Source: Pseudomonadota bacterium (GTDB lineage Bacteria > Pseudomonadota > Gammaproteobacteria > Burkholderiales > Thiobacillaceae). Taken from it: a stretch of DNA of 8,451 nucleotides. The DNA lies in contig JAKACL010000122.1 in the NCBI GenBank assembly GCA_021821425.1, forward strand, positions 1 through 8,451, read 5' to 3'. The notes beneath the pieces were generated by a model, which saw only the letters and a list, made by a program, of their open reading frames with translations, did no database searches and had not been told where the DNA came from. Numbering within the stretch: the first letter of the stretch is position 1; every line of letters begins with the position of its first letter. Below, one piece after another: positions 1 through 4,021 of this stretch. A program made the position numbers and the translations under genes.

Positions 1-1599
1 CCGCGCGACGAGCTCGCGCTCGCGCTGACGCGGCACGCCACCAGCAAGATCACCAGTCTCGCCGACCTCGAACAGGTGGCGAGCCTGGGTTTCCGCGGCG
101 AAGCGCTGGCATCGATCGCTGCCATCGCGCGGGTCCAACTCACCAGCCGCAGCGCCAATGCGCATCACAAGGCCACCGAGCACGCCTGGACGCTGCAGGT
201 CGAAGGCGGCCGTCTCGGCGAGCCGGTGCCCGCCGCGCGTGCGATCGGCACCACCGTCGATATCCAGGACCTGTTCTTCAATACCCCGGCGCGGCGCAAG
301 TTCCTCAAGACCGAGGGCACCGAATATGCCCACTGCGCCGAAACCGTGCGGCGGCTGGCGCTGGCCAACCCGCAGGTGGCGTTCACGCTGACGCACAACG
401 GCCGCGTGCAGCTGCGCCTGAATGTCGAGCCGGCTCACGCGCGCGTCCGCCAGGTGCTGGGCGATGCGTTCGAGGCGCATGCGATTGCGGTCGATGCGGC
501 GGCCGGGGCGCTGCGCGTGGCCGGCTGGGTGATCCGCCCCGGCGCCGCCACCGCCAGCCGCGACAGCCAGCACGTGTTTGTCAACGGCCGTTATGTGCGC
601 GACAAGCTGATCGTCCACGCATTGAAGGAAGCCTACCGCGATGTGCTGCATCACCAGCTGAACCCGGCGTACTGCCTGTTCATCAGCCTGCCGCCTGAGC
701 TGGTCGATGTCAACGTGCATCCGGCCAAGACCGAGATCCGCTTCCGCGACAGTCGCGGCGTGCACCAGTTTCTGTTCCATGCGGTCGAGCGCCTGTTGTC
801 GGTGCCGGTCGAGGCGGGGGACGCGGCTACCCACGATATACCGGCGCCGGCAGACTCCAGGTCCGCCTATGTCACGCCCCAGCAGGCGTCGATGCCGCTG
901 CAGGTGAACGAGGCGATGGCGTTCTATGCACCGCTTCCGGGGTCAGGGGGCAGGAATCAGGAATCAGGGGGGCTGGTTGCGCCTGCGGCGCAGCGCTTGC
1001 CCGATGGCGTCGACGCGCCGCCGCTGGGCTATGCGCTGGGGCAGTTGCATGGTGTCTACGTGCTGGCGCAGAACGCGCAGGGGCTGGTGCTGGTCGACAT
1101 GCACGCGGCGCACGAGCGCGTCGTCTACGAAAAGCTGAAGACCGCGCTCGACGCCCGCGCGGTGCCGGCGCAGACCCTGCTGATTCCGGTGGCGCTGACG
1201 GTCGACGCGCGCGACGTCGCGGAAATCGGACCGCATCTGGAACAACTGGGCAAAATCGGCTTCGAGCTGTCGATCACCTCGCCGACCTCGGTGGCGGTGC
1301 GCTCGGTGCCGTGGCTGCTGAAGCATGCCGACCCGGTCGAGCTGACCCGCGCGGTGCTGCGTGAGGTCGCCGAATTCGGCGTCGCGCGCCTGTTGGCCGA
1401 GCGCCGCAACGAACTGCTGGCGACGCTCGCCTGCCACGGCGCGGTGCGCGCGAACCGGATGCTCACGCTGCCCGAAATGAACGCGCTCTTGCGCGAGATG
1501 GAAGCCACCGAGCGGGCCGGGCAGTGCAACCATGGCCGCCCCACCTGGTTCCAGATCAGCCTCAAGGAGCTCGACGGCATGTTCATGCGCGGGCGCTGA
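1..1599 (+). CDS. mutL: DNA mismatch repair protein MutL (5' end outside window)
   Basis: MutL is the ATP-dependent mismatch-repair mediator that links MutS recognition to strand incision. The reading frame is open from base 1, so this is the C-terminal 532 residues; by comparison with E. coli MutL roughly the first 65 residues, including the catalytic Glu of the GHKL ATPase, are missing. Visible N-terminal landmarks are HATSKI, GFRGEALASI (from base 85), FFNTPARRKF and VDVNVHPAKTEIRF. A Pro/Ala/Gly-rich linker follows (about 810-1010), then the dimerisation/endonuclease domain: the clamp-binding motif QTLLIP (1171-1188), the metal motif DMHA-x2-E-x4-E (1096-1131), ACHGAVRA (from 1429) and CNHGRP (1525-1542). 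Together these indicate a MutL with its own nicking activity, as in MutH-less bacteria such as Neisseria; E. coli MutL lacks the motif. The linker contains a short heptamer repeat. Identity is certain; endonuclease activity is inferred from motifs. Confidence 0.97.
   Translation, partial: PRDELALALTRHATSKITSLADLEQVASLGFRGEALASIAAIARVQLTSRSANAHHKATEHAWTLQVEGGRLGEPVPAARAIGTTVDIQDLFFNTPARRKFLKTEGTEYAHCAETVRRLALANPQVAFTLTHNGRVQLRLNVEPAHARVRQVLGDAFEAHAIAVDAAAGALRVAGWVIRPGAATASRDSQHVFVNGRYVRDKLIVHALKEAYRDVLHHQLNPAYCLFISLPPELVDVNVHPAKTEIRFRDSRGVHQFLFHAVERLLSVPVEAGDAATHDIPAPADSRSAYVTPQQASMPLQVNEAMAFYAPLPGSGGRNQESGGLVAPAAQRLPDGVDAPPLGYALGQLHGVYVLAQNAQGLVLVDMHAAHERVVYEKLKTALDARAVPAQTLLIPVALTVDARDVAEIGPHLEQLGKIGFELSITSPTSVAVRSVPWLLKHADPVELTRAVLREVAEFGVARLLAERRNELLATLACHGAVRANRMLTLPEMNALLREMEATERAGQCNHGRPTWFQISLKELDGMFMRGR
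951..971 (+). repeat. CAGGAAT tandem heptamer inside mutL linker
   Basis: Two full copies of CAGGAAT (951-957, 958-964) are followed by a partial CAGG that runs into a G tract. Further G runs lie at 939-942, 946-950 and 967-972. The stretch encodes a Gly/Ser/Asn/Gln segment of the disordered MutL linker. The unit length is not a multiple of three, so gain or loss of one unit would shift the mutL frame. Confidence 0.7.
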
Positions 1600-1600
1600 T

Positions 1601-1627
1601 TTGGCAGCCTGCGGTTTTGAATATAAG
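1601..1627 (+). promoter_or_regulatory. possible promoter of the S24-like gene
   Basis: TTGGCA (1601-1606) and TATAAG (1622-1627) resemble -35 and -10 boxes, but the 15-nt spacer is short, so this is only a candidate. It would start transcription near 1634, inside the operator-like element at 1625-1649. Such an arrangement would allow a bound regulator to block initiation. No better-spaced pair is visible between mutL and the gene. Confidence 0.3.
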
Positions 1628-1649
1628 CTTGAGCTAATTAGTCAGGTAT
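1625..1649 (+). promoter_or_regulatory. IscR/Rrf2-like operator element, copy 1
   Basis: By eye about 20 of 25 positions agree with the E. coli IscR type 1 consensus as I remember it (GACT core, five bases, AGTC core, with ATA/TAT flanks). The right half AGTCAGGTAT (1640-1649) fits perfectly; the left core reads GAGC instead of GACT. The element ends 13 bp before the start codon of the S24-like gene. It closely matches the element before the ABM-like gene (2123-2147): both share TTGA, CTAATT, AGT, AGG and ATTAA in order. Which Rrf2-type protein, if any, binds is unknown. Confidence 0.5.
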
Positions 1650-1662
1650 TAACGAGATTCCC

Positions 1663-2025
1663 ATGAGCGAACGCAATGAACGCAAGACCATTCCGATCCA
1701 GGACATCAACGAGGCCAGCAACTGCGCCAGCGCCGAACCCTATGCATTGATGGTGCTGGGCGACTCGATGCTGCCCGAATTCGAGGAGGGCGAAATCATC
1801 GTGGTCGAGCCGTCCGGGCTGGTCAAGGACGGCTCCTATGTCGTGGCCTTCGTTAACGACGAATTCATCTTCCGCCAGATCGTGAAGCACGACGACGGCT
1901 GGATGCTCAAGCCGCTGAACCCGATTTACGAAAATATTCCGATTGCCGACATCGATGCCGCCAAGGGCGTGGTCATCATGAAGAAGCGCCCCGGCAAGCG
2001 TAGCGAACAAAAAAGTTATATCTGA
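1663..2025 (+). CDS. stand-alone S24/LexA-like domain protein, probably peptidase-dead
   Basis: This 120-residue protein is a single LexA/UmuD/phage-repressor C-terminal fold without a helix-turn-helix. The hallmark is VLGDSMLPEFEEGEIIVV (Ser35 in GDSM), followed by DGSYVVAFVNDEFIFRQIV. In LexA and UmuD the partner Lys lies 37 residues after the Ser (…VTVKRL); here the loop after Ser is one residue shorter and the aligned position is Arg71 (FIFRQI). Self-cleavage by the Ser-Lys dyad is therefore doubtful, and a protein-interaction or sensor role is more likely; this is inference. An in-frame TAG at 1639-1641 limits the N-terminus and supports ATG 1663; the Shine-Dalgarno is weak (GAGA, 1654-1657). 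The C-terminus is basic (KKRPGKR). It follows mutL by 63 bp, precedes the ABM-like gene, and shares that gene's operator-like element. No intrinsic terminator follows it, so readthrough into the next gene is possible. Fold assignment is secure; function is unknown. Confidence 0.85.
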   Translation: MSERNERKTIPIQDINEASNCASAEPYALMVLGDSMLPEFEEGEIIVVEPSGLVKDGSYVVAFVNDEFIFRQIVKHDDGWMLKPLNPIYENIPIADIDAAKGVVIMKKRPGKRSEQKSYI

Positions 2026-2104
2026 TTGTCAACAAACACCCATATATTATTGATAATGAAAACGTTGAACTGAAAATCTATTCATTTGTTTTATTGATCG
2101 CTCC

Positions 2105-2150
2105 ATTAATCTATTAAATAAATTAGTTGACTAATTTAGTAGGGATTAAT
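2105..2150 (+). promoter_or_regulatory. nested inverted repeats around the ABM-like gene promoter
   Basis: Perfect outer arms ATTAATC (2105-2111) and GATTAAT (2144-2150) enclose perfect inner arms TAAATTAG (2119-2126) and CTAATTTA (2131-2138) separated by TTGA. The two dyads are almost concentric (centres 2127.5 and 2128.5) and sit on the -35 box. The stretch lies in the AT-rich 2026-2195 gap and also supplies an UP-element-like tract directly upstream of the -35. It looks like an operator for a dimeric or cooperatively binding regulator. Confidence 0.55.
2123..2147 (+). promoter_or_regulatory. IscR/Rrf2-like operator element, copy 2
   Basis: The element carries GACT (2129-2132), ATT-containing AT spacer and AGT (2138-2140), then GGG. 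About 21 of 25 positions agree by eye with the E. coli IscR type 1 consensus; the mismatches are the first base, the C of AGTC and two bases of the terminal TAT. It overlaps the -35 hexamer, as the IscR sites do at the E. coli iscR promoter, which suggests repression by promoter occlusion. It is a close relative of the element at 1625-1649. Confidence 0.5.
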
Positions 2151-2155
2151 ACACT
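2127..2155 (+). promoter_or_regulatory. sigma-70 promoter of the ABM-like gene
   Basis: TTGACT (2127-2132) and TACACT (2150-2155) are separated by exactly 17 bp, giving five of six and four of six consensus matches. An AT-rich tract upstream (about 2107-2126) could act as an UP element. Transcription would start near 2162 and leave a leader of about 34 nt containing a strong ribosome binding site. Confidence 0.6.
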
Positions 2156-2182
2156 GGCGCCTGTTGAACCTTAACCAATAGC

Positions 2183-2188
2183 AGGAGG
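2183..2188 (+). promoter_or_regulatory. strong Shine-Dalgarno of the ABM-like gene
   Basis: AGGAGG lies 7 nt before ATG 2196. It is the strongest ribosome binding site in the window and fixes the start codon. Together with a near-consensus promoter and a strong terminator it suggests that this small protein can be made in large amounts. Confidence 0.85.
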
Positions 2189-2195
2189 CGTAACC

Positions 2196-2651
2196 ATGAG
2201 TGGACTGATCGCAAATTTTCCCAATGACGGTGTTGTGACCATCAACCGGGTAATTCTCAAGCCCGAATACACGGTCGACGATCTGCAGGAACGGGTGGCA
2301 TTTCTCTGTGAAAACGTCAAAACCTATCATTCGGATACCGGCTTTGTCGGTGGCTTTGTCGCGTTGAACTCGGGCGCAGTGTCGAACGAAGGCTCGACCA
2401 TCGGCCAGGCCGTCGAAAGCCCGATGAAGGGCAAGGAGGCGCTGATCGTGACCTTCTGGACCTCCTTCGAAGAGCACGAGAAGTCGCACCAGTCGGAAAC
2501 CTTCCAGCCGCTGTTCCAGAAAGTGCTGGACCTGTGCGAGAACGGCAACGAGGAAATCGCCTACGAAATGTTGTGGTCCGGCAAGGCTTACGGCCCTGAG
2601 GAAATCGAGGCCGCTCGCAAGGCCAAGGCGCAGTACGCCAACGCGGCCTGA
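2196..2651 (+). CDS. ABM-like (dimeric alpha+beta barrel) protein of unknown function
   Basis: This is a 151-residue soluble protein without signal peptide or membrane segment. It starts with a beta strand VVTINRVILK (residues 13-22), then a helix, then strand FVGGFVAL, then EALIVTFWTSFEEHEKSH (81-98) and a helix SETFQPLFQKVLDL. The strand plus W-x-S-x-E-x-H plus helix pattern is typical of the antibiotic-biosynthesis-monooxygenase superfamily, which includes the IsdG/IsdI haem oxygenases. Asn17 in an INR context matches the catalytic Asn of IsdI (ENR), but my alignment puts Ser97 and Phe107 where IsdI has its catalytic Trp and His, so canonical IsdG chemistry is not supported. A roughly 35-residue tail with a charged helix (residues 133-147) extends beyond the usual ~100-residue domain. 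The gene has its own promoter, operator-like dyad, strong ribosome binding site and terminator, so it is probably monocistronic. Being a gene is near certain; the fold is moderately sure; the function is unknown. Confidence 0.8.
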   Translation: MSGLIANFPNDGVVTINRVILKPEYTVDDLQERVAFLCENVKTYHSDTGFVGGFVALNSGAVSNEGSTIGQAVESPMKGKEALIVTFWTSFEEHEKSHQSETFQPLFQKVLDLCENGNEEIAYEMLWSGKAYGPEEIEAARKAKAQYANAA

Positions 2652-2671
2652 TTGCGATAGCGGGCTGACCA

Positions 2672-2701
2672 AGGCGGCGGGCTTATCCCCGCCGCTTTTT
2701 T
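2672..2701 (+). terminator. intrinsic terminator after the ABM-like gene
   Basis: A perfect 8-bp stem GCGGCGGG (2674-2681) / CCCGCCGC (2688-2695) with loop CTTATC is followed by six T (2696-2701). Two A and a G before the stem could extend it into the T tract. It begins about 20 bp after the stop codon. There is no T tract on the other strand, so it should act only rightward and does not serve the convergent aldolase gene. Confidence 0.93.
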
Positions 2702-2719
2702 ATGGTCGCATGTCAGGCA

Positions 2720-2761
2720 GGGCGTGACGCAGCAGGGCTTACGCCCGTGACGTTCACGCCC
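2720..2761. repeat. inverted-repeat cluster at the 3' side of the aldolase gene
   Basis: Outer arms GGGCGTGA (2720-2727) and TCACGCCC (2754-2761) are perfect. Inside lie GGGC-ttac-GCCC (2735-2746) and GTGA-cgt-TCAC (2747-2757), which compete with the outer arms for pairing. The cluster ends 8 bp beyond the aldolase stop codon. It has no T tract for leftward transcription, so it is a weak candidate for a 3' stabilising structure or factor-dependent stop rather than a clear intrinsic terminator. Confidence 0.5.
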
Positions 2762-2769
2762 GCTTCAAC

Positions 2770-3792
2770 TCAAGCGGTGCTCTCCATGCTGCGGGCATAC
2801 TTGCCGGCTCGGGCGAGGCCGTTCAGATGGCAGCGATTCAACAGCGCACGCTGCGCGGCGACGACGTTTTCCTCCTGCCCTTGCCAGGCTTCCAGCACCG
2901 GCGCCTGCAGCGCGCGACCATAGGAAAAGCTGATTTGCCAGGGCTGGGGCTCCATCGCGTTCATCGCGTTCAGGTGGTCGGTCGCATCGACTGCGCTTTG
3001 CCCGCCGGAGAGGAACACGATGCCGGGAACGGCGGCCGGCACGGCGCGCCGGAGGCACCGCAGCGTGGCCGCAGCCACTTCCGGCACGCTGGCCTGGACC
3101 GGACATAGCTTGCCGGCTACCACCATGTTCGGCTTCAGCAGCATGCCTTCGAACGCCACCCGGTGGGCGCCGAGCTCGGCAAACACCGCCTGCAGCACGT
3201 GTTCCGTCACGGCCTCGCAGCGCTCAATGCTATGGTCGCCATCCATCAGCACTTCCGGCTCCACGATCGGCACCAGCCCGGCCTCCTGGCACAGCGCGGC
3301 GTAGCGGGCCAGCGCATGGGCATTGGCGCGGATGCCGAACGGCGACGGAAGGTCGTGCTCATCAATCTCGATCACTGCACGCCATTTGGCGAACTGCGCG
3401 CCCAATTGCCTGTATTCGGCGAGCCGTTCGCGCAGGCCGTCGAGGCCCTCGGTCACCTTTTCGCCGGGATACAGCGCCAGTGCCCTGGCGCCCTGGTCGA
3501 CCTTGATGCCGGGGATGATGCCCCGGTCCGCCAGCAGTTTGGGGAAGGGGATGCCGTCACGCGTGCACTGGCGCAGGGTTTCGTCGTACAGGATGACCCC
3601 GCCGACCGTGCGCTCGATGCCGTCGGCGGTGAACAGGATTTCGCGGTAGCGCCGGCGGTTCTCCTCGGTGGATTCCACCTGGATCGAAGCGAAGCGCTTC
3701 TGGATCGTGGGATTGCTTTCGTCCGCCGCCAATATCCCTTTCTGCTCCGCGACGATGGCCTGCGCCACGGATTTGAGTTGGTCGATGTCCAT
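2770..3792 (-). CDS. fba: class I fructose-bisphosphate aldolase
   Basis: This 340-residue protein interconverts fructose-1,6-bisphosphate with dihydroxyacetone phosphate and glyceraldehyde-3-phosphate through a Schiff-base intermediate. It belongs to the animal/plant-type class I family, not the Zn-dependent class II. Active-site residues are all present: Asp24 in GILAADES, KVDQG near 97-101, Lys136 and Arg138 in FAKWR, Glu178 in VEPE, the Schiff-base Lys220 in EGMLLKPNMV, and FLSGGQS at 260-266. The C-terminus ends shortly after KYARSME and lacks the extended Tyr tail of the rabbit enzyme. I chose ATG at 3792, which gives MDIDQL and has GGAGG 10 nt upstream; an in-frame extension of 53 residues (TTG at 3951) looks non-coding. 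The gene is monocistronic: convergent with the ABM-like gene and divergent from the GGDEF-EAL gene. In an autotroph it could serve the Calvin cycle (also cleaving or forming sedoheptulose bisphosphate), but the neighbours do not show this. Confidence 0.96.
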   Translation of the reverse strand: MDIDQLKSVAQAIVAEQKGILAADESNPTIQKRFASIQVESTEENRRRYREILFTADGIERTVGGVILYDETLRQCTRDGIPFPKLLADRGIIPGIKVDQGARALALYPGEKVTEGLDGLRERLAEYRQLGAQFAKWRAVIEIDEHDLPSPFGIRANAHALARYAALCQEAGLVPIVEPEVLMDGDHSIERCEAVTEHVLQAVFAELGAHRVAFEGMLLKPNMVVAGKLCPVQASVPEVAAATLRCLRRAVPAAVPGIVFLSGGQSAVDATDHLNAMNAMEPQPWQISFSYGRALQAPVLEAWQGQEENVVAAQRALLNRCHLNGLARAGKYARSMESTA

Positions 3793-3802
3793 GGGGTGCG
3801 AG

Positions 3803-3807
3803 CCTCC
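3803..3807 (-). promoter_or_regulatory. Shine-Dalgarno of the aldolase gene
   Basis: GGAGG on the minus strand lies 10 nt before the ATG at 3792-3790. The spacing is slightly long. It supports the 340-residue start over the longer in-frame extension. Confidence 0.65.
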
Positions 3808-3834
3808 GTTGGGGATGAGTGGGGCGGGGGCAAC

Positions 3835-3864
3835 AGGATAAATGCCCTCATTGATCACTGTAGA
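3835..3864 (-). promoter_or_regulatory. possible promoter of the aldolase gene
   Basis: On the minus strand TCTACA (3864-3859) and TATCCT (3840-3835) form four-of-six -35 and -10 boxes with an 18-bp spacer. Transcription would begin near 3828, giving a C-rich leader of about 36 nt. The 3793-4021 gap is shared with the divergent GGDEF-EAL gene; I see no convincing rightward promoter in it, only an AT-rich inverted repeat CTAAA/TTTAG at 3965-3979. Confidence 0.35.
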
Positions 3865-4021
3865 CCCTGGCTTGGGTGCGTCGCTGGCTACGCTGGCACA
3901 GCGGCCACCTCGACGCAACAGCCGGCTGCGGAACGCTGCCGGCGGCTCCAAAATGTGTTTGTTTCTAAAGTAATTTTAGTCCTTGTCGATGATGCATCAC
4001 GGATGTCACATTTGGACGCGT

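Noticed and set aside
964..1533. A 189-codon open frame on the minus strand inside mutL
   Set aside because: It is antisense to conserved MutL motifs; its Arg/Gln/His-rich translation is typical of GC-rich shadow frames.
2136..2672. A 178-codon open frame on the minus strand over the ABM-like gene
   Set aside because: It mirrors the plus-strand gene, which has a promoter, Shine-Dalgarno and terminator; its translation shows no domain pattern.
3919..3928. Palindrome CAGCCGGCTG in the aldolase/GGDEF-EAL gap as an operator
   Set aside because: Ten-base GC palindromes are common in GC-rich DNA, and it is neither repeated nor close to a convincing promoter.
3793..3951. An N-terminal extension of 53 residues for the aldolase
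   Set aside because: It would need a TTG start, reads as low-complexity Pro/Ala/Arg sequence, and the ATG at 3792 has a GGAGG and matches the family N-terminus.
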